The translations under genes were made by a program, and so were the position numbers. A DNA stretch of 39,730 nt from Demequina litoralis (lineage in GTDB: Bacteria; Actinomycetota; Actinomycetes; Actinomycetales; Demequinaceae): the NCBI RefSeq assembly GCF_030418455.1, contig NZ_JAUHPW010000014.1:1-39730 (forward strand). Direction: 5' to 3'. This document shows, piece by piece, positions 1 through 7,967 of the stretch; the stretch's first letter is position 1; each line of letters begins with the position of its first letter. A model generated the notes under the pieces. It saw nothing but the letters and a program-made list of their open reading frames with translations, was not told the origin of the DNA and made no database searches.

Positions 1-21
1 GCCCCCGCCCGCGGCGGGGGC
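1..21. terminator. GC-only hairpin at the window edge, possible terminator
   Basis: Bases 1-7 pair perfectly with 15-21, and two further pairs (8-9 with 13-14) leave a 3-nt loop. It lies 45 nt beyond the tauE-type stop codon, where a terminator for that minus-strand transcript would be expected. There is no T-run, and the left side is cut by the window, so the other gene it may serve is unseen. Confidence 0.35.
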
Positions 22-31
22 CCCCCCCCCC
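21..31. repeat. Homopolymer of 11 C
   Basis: Eleven consecutive C follow directly on the five G that end the hairpin at 1-21. It is non-coding. Such tracts are prone to slippage in the cell and to length errors in sequencing. Confidence 0.8.
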
Positions 32-66
32 GCGTCCGGGAGGATGACCCGTCCGGCGGGCCCTCG

Positions 67-972
67 TCAGGCCGCGGCGGCCTCCGTCTCCTCGGCCCGG
101 CGGACGGCCTGGTCCGCGCGGTGTCCGCGCCAGGCGCGGGTGATCGCCCAGGCCCAGACGGCGACGATCGTGGCGTACACGGCCCAGCCGTAGGGGGCGA
201 CCGCGGAGAGCGCGTCGGTGTGGAGCAGCGTGCGCGCGTTGGTGAGCAGGATCATGCCGCCGACGGCCGCGCCGAGCATGCGCGGCGGCACGTGGCGGAC
301 GAGGTAGGCGGCCAGCGGCGCGGCGACGAGACCGCCCGCGAGCAGCGCGAGCACCCAGCCGAAGTCGATGCCCGACGTGCCCAGGCCGACGAGGAAGCCG
401 ACGGACGCCGCCGCCGCGACGAGGAACTCGGACGTGTCGATCGAGCCGATCACCTTGCGCGGCTCGAGCCGGCCCGAGGCGAGCAGGGTCGGCGTGCCGA
501 TGGGGCCCCAGCCGCCGCCGCCCGTCGCGTCGACGAAGCCGGCGACGAGGCCGAGGGGGCTGAGGAAGCGGGCGCGCAGCGGCCGGGCGGCCTTGTCGGC
601 GCTCACCTTCGTGCCGGTGAAGCGCGTGAGGACGTAGATGCCGAGCGCGAAGAGCACCATCGCCATGACGGGACCGGCCGCCTCGGTCGAGATCGTCGAC
701 AGGAACGTGGCGCCCGCGAACGCACCGATCGCGCCGGGGACGCCGACGCGCCACACCACGCGCCAGTCGACGTTGCCGAAGCGCGCGTGCGCGATGCCCG
801 AGGCGAAGGTGGTGCCCACCTCCGCGAGGTGGACCGTGGCCGACGCGAGCGCCGGCGAGAGGCCCACGGCCAGCATGAGCGTCGAGGACGTGACGCCGTA
901 GGCCATGCCGAGGCTGCCGTCGACGAGCTGGGCTCCGAAGCCGACGATCGCCACCAGGACGAGAGTGCGCAT
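67..972 (-). CDS. TauE/SafE family sulfite/anion exporter (TSUP permease)
   Basis: Predicted integral membrane permease of the TSUP family, whose members move sulfite, sulfonates or other small anions. The 301-residue product is a series of hydrophobic segments with the family look: a glycine-rich N-terminal stretch with VGFGAQLVDGSLGMAYG near residues 9-25 and a second Gly-rich repeat (FVDATGGGGWGPIG) near mid-protein. The ATG at 972 is preferred because GGAG lies 7 nt upstream; the in-frame ATG at 1011 has no ribosome binding site and would add 13 polar residues. It is the last gene of an ABC ATPase-rrf2-tauE run but has its own promoter (1029-1057). Rrf2 proteins often control sulfur or Fe-S genes, so a sulfur anion is a reasonable substrate guess, not shown by the sequence. 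Confidence 0.85.
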   Translation of the reverse strand: MRTLVLVAIVGFGAQLVDGSLGMAYGVTSSTLMLAVGLSPALASATVHLAEVGTTFASGIAHARFGNVDWRVVWRVGVPGAIGAFAGATFLSTISTEAAGPVMAMVLFALGIYVLTRFTGTKVSADKAARPLRARFLSPLGLVAGFVDATGGGGWGPIGTPTLLASGRLEPRKVIGSIDTSEFLVAAAASVGFLVGLGTSGIDFGWVLALLAGGLVAAPLAAYLVRHVPPRMLGAAVGGMILLTNARTLLHTDALSAVAPYGWAVYATIVAVWAWAITRAWRGHRADQAVRRAEETEAAAA

Positions 973-1028
973 GAGTGGTCTCCGCCCCGAGCCGGGCGCG
1001 GACGCGCCCATGAGTCAGGGTGGACCAA

Positions 1029-1057
1029 ACCATACCCACCTAGTAGGTAGGAATCAA
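1029..1057 (-). promoter_or_regulatory. Promoter of the TauE/SafE gene
   Basis: On the minus strand, TTGATT (1052-1057) and TATGGT (1029-1034) are separated by exactly 17 nt, a good housekeeping-sigma pair. Transcription would start near 1022, about 50 nt before the ATG at 972. The spacer holds the palindrome ACCTA-G-TAGGT (1038-1048). Confidence 0.6.
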
Positions 1058-1064
1058 TCCCTAC
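1038..1064. promoter_or_regulatory. Two adjacent palindromes, candidate Rrf2 operators
   Basis: ACCTA(G)TAGGT at 1038-1048 lies in the spacer between -35 and -10. A second imperfect palindrome (1047-1064, GTAGG...CCTAC, 14 of 18 positions symmetric) covers the -35 box and runs into the rrf2 stop codon. Both share the core GTAGG/CCTAC. Their position would let a bound protein block the promoter. The neighbouring Rrf2 protein is the obvious candidate; this is inference. Confidence 0.5.
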
Positions 1065-1534
1065 TCGCCAAGTAGGTTGATCTGCGCGTCCTCCCACGCG
1101 GCCTGGTCCTCGACCAGCTCACGGATCTCCCCGGGCAGCTCGCCCGACGCGAGGTCCGCGACGGTGACGCGCTCGAGCACCGCGCGGATGCTCGCGCGCA
1201 CCGCGACCCAGATGGTGAGGAGCTCGGACGCGGCCCCGTCGTACTCGAGGCCCGAGGGGCGCTCGCCGCGCACGAAGACGAGCGGGCCGTCGACCGCGCG
1301 CACGACGTCCGCGAGGGTGATCGACGCGGCCTCGCGCGCGAGGCGGTAGCCCCCGCCGATGCCGCGCTGGCCGACCACGAGGCCGTCGTCGCGCAGCGAC
1401 GTGAGGATGCCCTCGAGGAACTTGCGCGGGATGCCCTGGCTCGACGCGATCTCGCCGGTGGTGCGGGGCGCCTCGGCGCGCGCGAGCTCGGCAACCGCCC
1501 GGAGGGCGTAGTCGGCGCGGGCCGAGACCTTCAC
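1061..1534 (-). CDS. Rrf2 family transcriptional regulator
   Basis: 157 residues, the usual Rrf2 length. The N-terminus (VKVSARADYALRAVAELA) and the winged-helix core ending GQRGIGGGYRLAREA (about residues 58-72) are classic Rrf2. No three-cysteine cluster like that of IscR is present (no Cys is visible in the protein), so it is unlikely to carry a Cys-ligated Fe-S cluster and may sense something else. The start is GTG at 1534 with TAGGGG a few bases upstream. The gene lies 8 nt after the ABC ATPase stop and directly before the tauE-type permease, whose promoter carries palindromes at the end of this gene. Confidence 0.9.
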   Translation of the reverse strand: MKVSARADYALRAVAELARAEAPRTTGEIASSQGIPRKFLEGILTSLRDDGLVVGQRGIGGGYRLAREAASITLADVVRAVDGPLVFVRGERPSGLEYDGAASELLTIWVAVRASIRAVLERVTVADLASGELPGEIRELVEDQAAWEDAQINLLGE

Positions 1535-1542
1535 GGCGACCC

Positions 1543-2325
1543 CTAGGCGCGACGCGCCGAGTAGCGGCCGCCCGATCCGCTGAGCTCGACCGGCATGCCG
1601 TAGGTGGCGGTGAGGTTCTCGCTGGTGAGCGTCTCGGCGACGGGGCCGGCGGCGACGATCTGCCCCTCGCGCAGCAGCATGACGTGGGTGAAGCCCACGG
1701 GGATCTCCTCGACGTGGTGGGTCACCATGACGATCGCGGGCGAGCGGTGGTCGCCCGCGAGCTCGCGCAGCGCCTCGAGGAGCTCCTCGCGGCCGCCGAG
1801 GTCGAGGCCCGCGGCGGGCTCGTCCAGCAGGAGCAGCTCCGGGTCCGGCATGAGCGCGCGTGCGACCTGGACGCGCTTGCGCTCGCCCTCGCTCAGCGTG
1901 CCGAACTCGCGCTGCGCGAAGTCCTCCATGCCGAAGGCCCACAGCAGCGCGTCGGCACGGTCCTCGTCGAAGTCGTCGTACTGCTCCTGCCAGCGCCCCG
2001 TGACCCCGTACGCGGCGGTCATCACGACGTTGCGCACGGTCTCGTGCGGCGGGATGCGGTCCGCGAGCGCCGCGCTCGACAGGCCCACGCGCACGCGCAG
2101 CTCGCGGGTGTCGGTGTCGCCGAGGCGCTCGCCGAGGATGGTCGCGACGCCCTCGCTCGGGAACATCCGCGCCGCCGCGATCGACAGCAGCGTGGTCTTG
2201 CCCGCGCCGTTCGGACCGAGGATCACCCATCGGTCGGAGTCGGCCACGCTCCAGGACACGTCCCGGAGGATCTCGTTGTCATCTCGGCGCACCCGCACGC
2301 CCTCGAACCCGAGCACCTCAGTCAT
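1543..2325 (-). CDS. ABC transporter ATP-binding protein, stand-alone
   Basis: 260-residue ATPase with Walker [10 protein letters not shown] (about residues 38-46), signature LSEGERKRV, Walker [13 protein letters not shown] and the H-loop VTHH. No permease gene is adjacent, so the partner is unknown; the sequence resembles stand-alone ModF/YtrE-like ATPases. The ATG at 2325 is preceded by TAGGCT at 2334-2339 with an 8-nt gap, a possible leaderless promoter overlapping the end of glgA. It heads the run with rrf2 and tauE. Confidence 0.85.
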   Translation of the reverse strand: MTEVLGFEGVRVRRDDNEILRDVSWSVADSDRWVILGPNGAGKTTLLSIAAARMFPSEGVATILGERLGDTDTRELRVRVGLSSAALADRIPPHETVRNVVMTAAYGVTGRWQEQYDDFDEDRADALLWAFGMEDFAQREFGTLSEGERKRVQVARALMPDPELLLLDEPAAGLDLGGREELLEALRELAGDHRSPAIVMVTHHVEEIPVGFTHVMLLREGQIVAAGPVAETLTSENLTATYGMPVELSGSGGRYSARRA

Positions 2326-2336
2326 GGCAGGTGAGC

Positions 2337-3539
2337 CTATCCAAGAATCGAGCGGTAGACGCTCAGCGTCCTCTCGCCGATCGCATCCCACGAGAAGCTC
2401 TCCGCGGCGCGGCGCCGGCCGGCCTCCCCCATGACGCGCGCACGGGCCTCGTCCGCGACCATGTCCGTGAGCGCGGCGGCGAGGTCGGCGGCGAAGCCCT
2501 CGGGGTCGAGCGGCGTGCCGGTGCCGTCCTGCTCCTGCTCGATCGCGACGAGCGTGCCGGTCTCGCCGGGCACGACGACCTCGGGGATGCCGCCGGTCGC
2601 GGTGGCGACCACGGGCAGGCCGACCGCCATGGCCTCGAGGTTGACGATGCCGAGCGGCTCGTACACGGACGGGCAGACGAACGCGGTGCACGCGTCGAGC
2701 ACCGCGACGAGCTCGTCGCGCGGCAGCATCTTCTCGATCCACACGACGCCGTCGCGCTCCTCCTGGAGCTTCGCGACCGCTCCCGAGACCTCGGCGGCGA
2801 TCTCCTTGGTGTCGGGGGCGCCGGCGCACAGCACCACCTGGATGTCCCGGGGGAGGCGCTCGACCGCCTTGAGGAAGTACGGCAGGCCCTTCTGGCGGGT
2901 GATGCGGCCGACGAACACGATCGCGGGACGGCTGGGGTCGATGCCGTGCTCGGCGACCACCGCATCGGCCTTCGCGCGCGCCTCGTCGGTGGACGGCGCG
3001 GCCCACGCGTCGACGTCGATGCCGTTGTGGACCACGAGCACCTTGCCGGGGTCGACGTCCGGGTAGCAGCGCAGCACGTCCTGGCGCATGCCCTCCGAGA
3101 CGGCGATGATCCCGTCGGCGGCCTCGTACGCGGTCTTCTCGATCCAGCTCGAGACGCGGTAGCCGCCGCCGAGCTGCTCCGCCTTCCACGGGCGCAGCGG
3201 CTCGAGCGAGTGCGCCGAGAGCACGTGCGGGATGCCGTGGAGCCTCGCGGCCAGGTGGCCGGCCATGTTCGCGTACCAGGTGTGCGAGTGCACCAGGTCG
3301 GCACCGCCGCAGTCCTTCGCCATAGGCAGGTTGTGCGCGAGCACGTCGAGCGACGCATCGCCCACCCCGCCCCCGAGCGCGTCGTAGCCGGTGACGCCCG
3401 GCTCGTCGCGCGGACCGTCGAACGCGCGGACCCGCACGTCGAGGTGGCGGCGCAGCACGGCGGCCAGCTCGGTGACGTGAACTCCGGCGCCTCCGTAGAT
3501 GTGGGGCGGGTACTCGCGGGTGAGGATGTCGACGCGCAT
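2337..3539 (-). CDS. glgA: Glycogen synthase of actinobacterial type (GlgA/GlgM, GT4 fold)
   Basis: 400-residue glycosyltransferase using ADP-glucose. In mycobacteria the orthologue (Rv1212c, GlgM) makes maltose-1-phosphate or extends alpha-glucan. The N-terminus [14 protein letters not shown] (8-21) is the glycogen-synthase nucleotide-sugar loop, [10 protein letters not shown] (209-218) opens the second Rossmann domain, and the GT4 E-x7-E pair is E294 and E302 ([10 protein letters not shown]). It is divergent from glgC, the enzyme that makes its substrate. TAGCGT at 3546-3551 ends 6 nt before the ATG, so the mRNA is probably leaderless. Confidence 0.93.
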   Translation of the reverse strand: MRVDILTREYPPHIYGGAGVHVTELAAVLRRHLDVRVRAFDGPRDEPGVTGYDALGGGVGDASLDVLAHNLPMAKDCGGADLVHSHTWYANMAGHLAARLHGIPHVLSAHSLEPLRPWKAEQLGGGYRVSSWIEKTAYEAADGIIAVSEGMRQDVLRCYPDVDPGKVLVVHNGIDVDAWAAPSTDEARAKADAVVAEHGIDPSRPAIVFVGRITRQKGLPYFLKAVERLPRDIQVVLCAGAPDTKEIAAEVSGAVAKLQEERDGVVWIEKMLPRDELVAVLDACTAFVCPSVYEPLGIVNLEAMAVGLPVVATATGGIPEVVVPGETGTLVAIEQEQDGTGTPLDPEGFAADLAAALTDMVADEARARVMGEAGRRRAAESFSWDAIGERTLSVYRSILG

Positions 3540-3545
3540 GACCCC

Positions 3546-3551
3546 ACGCTA
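3546..3551 (-). promoter_or_regulatory. -10 box of glgA, leaderless type
   Basis: TAGCGT on the minus strand followed by 6 nt and the ATG at 3539, so transcription should begin at or within a base of the start codon. No convincing -35 was seen. Confidence 0.5.
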
Positions 3552-3596
3552 GCGGCTCGCCCGGCGCAGAGCCTGCGACCGCCCCGCTTCGCCCCC

Positions 3597-3602
3597 TATG
3601 CT
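3597..3602 (+). promoter_or_regulatory. -10 box of glgC, leaderless type
   Basis: TATGCT followed by 6 nt and the ATG at 3609; no Shine-Dalgarno is present. Only 45 nt separate this box from the opposing glgA -10 box, so the two promoters are back to back and could share a regulator. Confidence 0.5.
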
Positions 3603-3608
3603 GGCTGT

Positions 3609-4850
3609 ATGCCAGCGCAGAAGGTTCTCGCCATCGTCCTTGCAGGAGGTGAGGGCAAGCGCCTGATGCCCCTCACCGCAGCCCGTGCGAAGCCGGCGGT
3701 CCCGTTCGGAGGGACGTTCCGCCTGATCGACTTCGCACTGAGCAACCTGGTCAACTCGCGGTACCTGCACGTCGTGGTGCTCACGCAGTACAAGTCGCAC
3801 TCGCTCGACCGCCACATCGCCCGCACGTGGCGCATGTCGCCGCTGCTCGGCAACTACGTCGCGCCGGTGCCGGCACAGCAGCGCCGCGGGCCCCACTGGT
3901 ACCTCGGCAGCGCCGACGCGATCTACCAGACCGTCAACATCATCGAGGACGAGCAGCCGGACATCGTCGTCATCGTGGGCGCCGACCACGTGTACCGCAT
4001 GGACTTCTCGCAGATGGTCGACGCGCACATCGCGTCGGGCGCGGACTTCACGGTCGCCGGCATCCGCCAGCCGATCTCCCTCGCGGACCAGTTCGGCGTC
4101 ATCGACATCGACCCCGAGAACCCGGACCGCATCCGCGCGTTCCTCGAGAAGCCCAAGGACCCGGACGGCCTGCCCGACAGCCCCGGCGAGATCCTCGCCT
4201 CCATGGGCAACTACGTCGCCAACGCCGACGCGCTGCTCGAGGCGCTCACCGCGGACGCGGACAACCCGGCGTCGAAGCACGACATGGGCGGCGACATCGT
4301 CCCCCACTTCGTCGACAAGGGCACGTGCGGCTTCTACGACTTCATCCGCAACGACGTGCCGGGCTCGACCGACCGCGACCGCGACTACTGGCGCGACGTC
4401 GGGACGCTCGACATGTACTACGACGCCCACATGGACCTCATCGCGGTGCAGCCGGTCTTCAACGTCTACAACGACCAGTGGCCGCTGCACCAGGGGCTCA
4501 TCACGCACCCGCCGGCGAAGTTCATCCACTCCGAGGAGGGCCGCCTGGGCCACGCCGCGGACTCGATCGTCTCCCCGGGCGTCATCGTGTCGGGCGCGAC
4601 CGTGACCGGCTCGGTGCTGTCGCCGGGCGTGCGCCTGCACTCGTGGTCGACGGTGTCGGACTCCGTGCTGCTCGACGGCGTGCAGATCAACCGCCACGCG
4701 CAGGTCCACCGCGCGATCCTCGACAAGAACGTCGTCGTCCAGGAGGGCGCGCGCGTGGGCATCGACCGCGAGGCCGACATCGCGCGCGGCTACACGGTCA
4801 CGGAGTCGGGCATCACCGTCGTGTCGAAGGGGACGGTCGTCGCGGCATGA
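3609..4850 (+). CDS. glgC: Glucose-1-phosphate adenylyltransferase (ADP-glucose pyrophosphorylase)
   Basis: 413 residues, the usual GlgC size. It converts glucose-1-phosphate and ATP to ADP-glucose, the committed step of glycogen synthesis. The nucleotide-binding motif [19 protein letters not shown] spans 11-29, the sugar-nucleotide site GADHVYRMD 124-132, and the C-terminal part (from about 310) has the hexapeptide pattern of a left-handed beta helix. The frame stays open far upstream, but homology begins at the ATG at 3609. The stop overlaps the serB start (ATGA, 4847-4850), so the two are translationally coupled. Confidence 0.95.
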   Translation: MPAQKVLAIVLAGGEGKRLMPLTAARAKPAVPFGGTFRLIDFALSNLVNSRYLHVVVLTQYKSHSLDRHIARTWRMSPLLGNYVAPVPAQQRRGPHWYLGSADAIYQTVNIIEDEQPDIVVIVGADHVYRMDFSQMVDAHIASGADFTVAGIRQPISLADQFGVIDIDPENPDRIRAFLEKPKDPDGLPDSPGEILASMGNYVANADALLEALTADADNPASKHDMGGDIVPHFVDKGTCGFYDFIRNDVPGSTDRDRDYWRDVGTLDMYYDAHMDLIAVQPVFNVYNDQWPLHQGLITHPPAKFIHSEEGRLGHAADSIVSPGVIVSGATVTGSVLSPGVRLHSWSTVSDSVLLDGVQINRHAQVHRAILDKNVVVQEGARVGIDREADIARGYTVTESGITVVSKGTVVAA

Positions 4851-5473
4851 GGCTGTGCGTCCTCGACGTCGACTCCACCCTGATCACCGCCGAGGTCATC
4901 GAGCTCATCGCCGCCCGTGCGGGCACGCGCGAGCTCGTGGCCGAGATCACCGAGCGTGCCATGCGCGGCGAGCTCGACTTCTCGGCCTCGCTCAAGGAGC
5001 GCGTGGCCACCCTCGCGGGGGTGCCGGACACGGTGTTCGCCGACGTGCTCGCCGAGGTGGAGCTGACCCCCGGCGCGCCCGAGCTCGTCGCGGGGCTGCA
5101 GGCCGCGGGCTGGGAGGTCGCGCTCGTCTCGGGCGGCTTCGCCGAGGTGGTGGGTCCCCTCGCGGCGCGCTTGGGCATCACCCGCTACCGCGCCAACCGC
5201 CTCGAGGCGGCCGACGGCGTGCTCACCGGCCGCACCGTCGGGACGGTGATCAACCGCGAGGTCAAGGCGGAGACGCTGCGCGCGTTCGCGGCGGAGGTCG
5301 GCTGCCCCCTCGAGGACGCCGTCGCGATCGGCGACGGAGCGAACGACCTCGACATGATGGCCGTCGCGGGCCTGGGGATCGCCTGGCATGCCAAGCCGAT
5401 CGTGCAGGAGAAGGCCGACGTGGCCCTCAACGCGCCGCGCCTCGACGCCGCGCTCGACATCATCCTGGGCTGA
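4847..5473 (+). CDS. serB: Phosphoserine phosphatase, HAD family, lacking an ACT domain
   Basis: 208-residue HAD phosphatase releasing serine from phosphoserine. The catalytic DVDST motif is at 7-11, SGGF at 95-98 and the magnesium site GDGAND at 162-167, followed by the SerB-typical GIAWHAKP. It is a minimal core: the N-terminal ACT domains found in many actinobacterial SerB proteins are absent. It begins inside the glgC stop codon. Coupling of serine and glycogen genes is unusual; a related HAD substrate is possible, but the core is closest to SerB. Confidence 0.88.
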   Translation: MRLCVLDVDSTLITAEVIELIAARAGTRELVAEITERAMRGELDFSASLKERVATLAGVPDTVFADVLAEVELTPGAPELVAGLQAAGWEVALVSGGFAEVVGPLAARLGITRYRANRLEAADGVLTGRTVGTVINREVKAETLRAFAAEVGCPLEDAVAIGDGANDLDMMAVAGLGIAWHAKPIVQEKADVALNAPRLDAALDIILG

Positions 5474-5516
5474 CCGCCCGCGATCGTCGCGCACACGGGA
5501 ACATCTGTGCGGCGTC

Positions 5517-5588
5517 CTCCCGCTATTTATGCAGGATGCGACGGCGAGGCCACCGCGCGCCCGCACCAAGGTGCATCAATAGCGGGAG
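5517..5588. repeat. Inverted repeat, 17-bp arms, 38-nt spacer
   Basis: Arms 5517-5533 and 5572-5588 are complementary at 16 of 17 positions, cores CCCGCTATT and AATAGCGGG. The arms are AT-richer than their surroundings. It lies between the convergent ends of serB and the GH105-like gene. The 38-nt spacer is long for an intrinsic terminator; a small mobile remnant or paired binding sites are alternatives. No ORF of note lies inside. Confidence 0.7.
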
Positions 5589-5691
5589 CATCGCGGAACG
5601 TCTACCGGACCCGCGCTCGAGGGCACGGACCGGCGACGTGACGGCGGTGGAAACCAGTCGCCGCGCGGAAGCCAGGCGCGCGGCCGCCTCA

Positions 5692-5707
5692 CCTGCGGCG
5701 CCGCAGG
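5692..5707 (-). terminator. Perfect 16-bp palindrome just after the GH105-like stop codon
   Basis: CCTGCGGC/GCCGCAGG is fully self-complementary and begins 1 nt past the stop at 5709. As RNA it would fold with about 6 pairs and a 4-nt loop. A weaker hairpin (5660-5666 with 5678-5684) follows. Together they may end the fabG-fabI-sixA-GH transcript. Confidence 0.4.
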
Positions 5708-5708
5708 A

Positions 5709-6665
5709 TCAGGACAGGCGACGGCGCGCGGCGATCGCCATGATCGCGAAGGCCTGCGCCTCGGCGCTGCTCCCCTGCCGGTCGAAGCCGGGGGCGCCGC
5801 ACACCTCGCGGACGATGCCGTCGTCGCCCACGTGCGCCAGCGCGGCGTCCGCCCAGCGGGCCGCATCGTCCGCGTACGAGGCGGGCAGCCAGCCGTCGGC
5901 GACGCCGGTGAAGGCGGCATACGCGAGCATGAGGCCGGCGCAGCCGTCGACGAACGTGGACGGGTCGTCGAGCACGTCGTGGAAGCGGCCGTCCGTCCGT
6001 ACGTGGCGCGCGCAGGCGTCGATGAGGGCGCGGGCGTCGTGCTCCCAGCGGGTGCGGACAGACTCGGCCTCGACGCCCAGGTGGAGCGCCCGGGCGAGGC
6101 CCGCCGCGACCCAGCCGTTGCCGCTCGCCCAGAACGCGTCGCGGGCGAAGGTCCGCGTCGCCATGTCGAAGCGGTGGCGGTAGAGCCCGGAGGCCTCGTC
6201 CCACAGCTGCTCGCGGTGCATCCGGTGCTGCATGTCCGCGGGCGCGAGGTCGCCCGCCGCGACGAGCGCGGGCACCACCATGTAGACGGCGTCCGCCCAC
6301 ACCTCGGCCGAGCCCTCGAGGTGGTGCAGCACGCCCCAGTCGTCGCGCGGCGAGAACCGCAGCAGCCACCAGCGCTGACGCTGCGCGGCCTCCGCGGCCG
6401 CCGCATCGTCCTCGCCCAGGGCGAGCACCGCCTCGAGCAGCGAACCCGAGTTCACGGCCGCCGCATCGTCCATCCCGCCCAGCTGGCCGTCCGCGTCCTG
6501 GCGCACGACGGCGTCGCGCGCCAGCAGGCGCGCGAGTTCCGTGTCGCCGTCGTCGAGCGCGGCGTGCGAGGCGACACCCTGCTCCCAGCCGAAGCGCTGC
6601 ATCGCGAGGAGGGCGCGCCACAGCGGCGCGGTGTCCTGCGCGATGCGGGAGGGGCTCCCGCTCAC
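5709..6665 (-). CDS. Glycoside hydrolase family 105/88-like protein (unsaturated glucuronyl hydrolase type)
   Basis: 318 residues forming a predicted (alpha/alpha)6 barrel. Recognisable GH105 features in order: WADAVYMVVPAL (123-134), FWASGNGWVAAGL (178-190), the stretch DGRFHDVLDD...FVDGCAGLMLAYA (225-250) and FDRQGSSAEAQAF (294-306). There is no signal peptide, so it would act in the cytoplasm on imported unsaturated uronic-acid disaccharides, if activity is conserved. The GTG start at 6665 overlaps the sixA stop by 4 nt (GTGA). No polysaccharide lyase or sugar transporter lies nearby, so the true substrate is unknown. Confidence 0.75.
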   Translation of the reverse strand: MSGSPSRIAQDTAPLWRALLAMQRFGWEQGVASHAALDDGDTELARLLARDAVVRQDADGQLGGMDDAAAVNSGSLLEAVLALGEDDAAAAEAAQRQRWWLLRFSPRDDWGVLHHLEGSAEVWADAVYMVVPALVAAGDLAPADMQHRMHREQLWDEASGLYRHRFDMATRTFARDAFWASGNGWVAAGLARALHLGVEAESVRTRWEHDARALIDACARHVRTDGRFHDVLDDPSTFVDGCAGLMLAYAAFTGVADGWLPASYADDAARWADAALAHVGDDGIVREVCGAPGFDRQGSSAEAQAFAIMAIAARRRLS

Positions 6666-7174
6666 TCCTCGACGTCGCGGCCCGACAGGACCGCGGTGAG
6701 GCGCCCGCAGCGCGACGTGATCTCGGTCCACGGGCAGTCGAACTCGAGCACCGCGGCGGTCGCCGTGGGCAGCCCGTGCGCGACGCGCTGGAGGGCGCTC
6801 TTGTCCGAGCCCTGGCCCGCGAGGTGCGCGGCGGCGGCCGACGAGGTCGGCTCGTGCCCCACGACCACGACCGTGTCCGCGTCGCCCGCGCCCTTGAGGA
6901 CGTCGAGCAGGCCGGGCACGTTGGTCTCGTAGAGCTCGTCGTCGAGCACCGTCTCGCAGCCGGCGAGCGACGTCGACATGAGCTTCCACGTCTGCTGCGT
7001 GCGGTTGGCGGGCGACACCAGCGCGAGGGTCGGGGTGAGGCCGGCCTCGGCGATCACCTGGCCCAGGCGGGTGGAGGCCTTGCGACCGATGAGCTCGAGG
7101 GCGCGGTCGGCGTCGCTCAGGCCGGCCGCGGGGGCCTCGGCCTTGGCGTGGCGGGCGAGGATCAGCGTAGGCAC
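6662..7174 (-). CDS. sixA: SixA-type histidine phosphatase
   Basis: 170-residue member of the histidine phosphatase (phosphoglycerate mutase) superfamily. The phosphate-accepting RHA motif is at 8-10 (R8, H9) and the second catalytic His at 107 (VVVGHEPT). SixA proteins remove phosphate from phosphohistidine proteins; substrate assignment here rests on size and the RHA motif only. The start is GTG at 7174, 4 nt after fabI, and the stop is coupled to the GH105-like gene. Confidence 0.8.
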   Translation of the reverse strand: MPTLILARHAKAEAPAAGLSDADRALELIGRKASTRLGQVIAEAGLTPTLALVSPANRTQQTWKLMSTSLAGCETVLDDELYETNVPGLLDVLKGAGDADTVVVVGHEPTSSAAAAHLAGQGSDKSALQRVAHGLPTATAAVLEFDCPWTEITSRCGRLTAVLSGRDVEE

Positions 7175-7178
7175 GGTG

Positions 7179-7946
7179 TCACTGTCCCATGGCGTGCACG
7201 CCGCCGTCTACGTGGATCATCTCGCCGGTGGTGGCGGGGAACCAGTCCGAGAGCAGGGCGGTCACGGCGCGGGCGGTCGGCTCGGTGTCCGACGAGTCCC
7301 ATCCGAGAGGAGCCCGGTCGCTCCAGTTGCCCTCCATCTGGTCGAAGCCCGGGATGTGCTTCGCGGCGGTGGTCTTGATGGGTCCGGCCGACACGACGTT
7401 GCAGCGGATGCCCTGCGGGCCCAGGTCGCGCGCGACGTAGCGGTTGACCGCCTCGAAGGCCGCCTTGGCGACGCCCATCCAGTCGTACACGGGCCATGCG
7501 AAGCGGCCGTCGAACGTGAGGCCCACGATCGAGCCGCCGTTGGTCATGAGCGGCGCGGTCGCCTGCGCGAGCGCCTTGAGCGAGTACGCGGAGATGTGCA
7601 TCGCGGTCGCGACGTCGTCCCACTCGCCCGTCATGAAGTTGCCGCCCATGACCGACTGAGGCGCGAAGCCGATGCTGTGCACGACGCCGTCGAGGTGCGG
7701 CACGTGCTCGCGGACGGCGTCCGGCAGCGCGGCGAGGTGCTCGGGGTTCGTCACGTCCAGCTCGACGACCTTCGCCTCGACGGGGAGGCGGCGGCCCATC
7801 GCCTGGGTGATCTTGAGCGAGCGGCCCACGCCGGTGAGGACCACCGTGGCGCCCTGCTCCTGGCTCAGGCGTGCGACCTCGAACGCGATCGAGCCCTCCG
7901 TGAGGACGCCGGTGACGAGGATGTTCTTGCCTTCGAGAATGCCCAT
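7179..7946 (-). CDS. fabI: Enoyl-[acyl-carrier-protein] reductase, InhA/FabI type
   Basis: 255-residue NADH-dependent enoyl-ACP reductase, the last step of each fatty-acid elongation cycle. The atypical SDR motif VTGVLTEGSIAF (11-22) and the catalytic Y154-x6-K161 (YDWMGVAK) are those of FabI/InhA. A bulky, InhA-like substrate region (AAKHIPGFDQM) follows. It lies 21 nt downstream of fabG, the same fabG-inhA order as in mycobacteria. Family members are targets of isoniazid adducts and triclosan; susceptibility cannot be read from the sequence. Confidence 0.93.
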   Translation of the reverse strand: MGILEGKNILVTGVLTEGSIAFEVARLSQEQGATVVLTGVGRSLKITQAMGRRLPVEAKVVELDVTNPEHLAALPDAVREHVPHLDGVVHSIGFAPQSVMGGNFMTGEWDDVATAMHISAYSLKALAQATAPLMTNGGSIVGLTFDGRFAWPVYDWMGVAKAAFEAVNRYVARDLGPQGIRCNVVSAGPIKTTAAKHIPGFDQMEGNWSDRAPLGWDSSDTEPTARAVTALLSDWFPATTGEMIHVDGGVHAMGQ

Positions 7947-7967
7947 GCTTGCTCCTTGGGGGAAGAG

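Noticed and set aside
967..1011. ATG at 1011 as start of the TauE/SafE gene
   Set aside because: It lacks a ribosome site and adds 13 polar residues; ATG 972 has GGAG at proper distance.
2331..3608. Upstream extension of the glgC frame to 2331
   Set aside because: The added residues are Arg/Asp/Val-rich antisense of glgA; GlgC homology begins at 3609 beside a good -10 box.
5474..5708. tRNA or small RNA gene in the 235-nt gap
   Set aside because: No cloverleaf, T-loop or promoter-terminator pair could be made out; only the inverted repeat and small hairpins are present.
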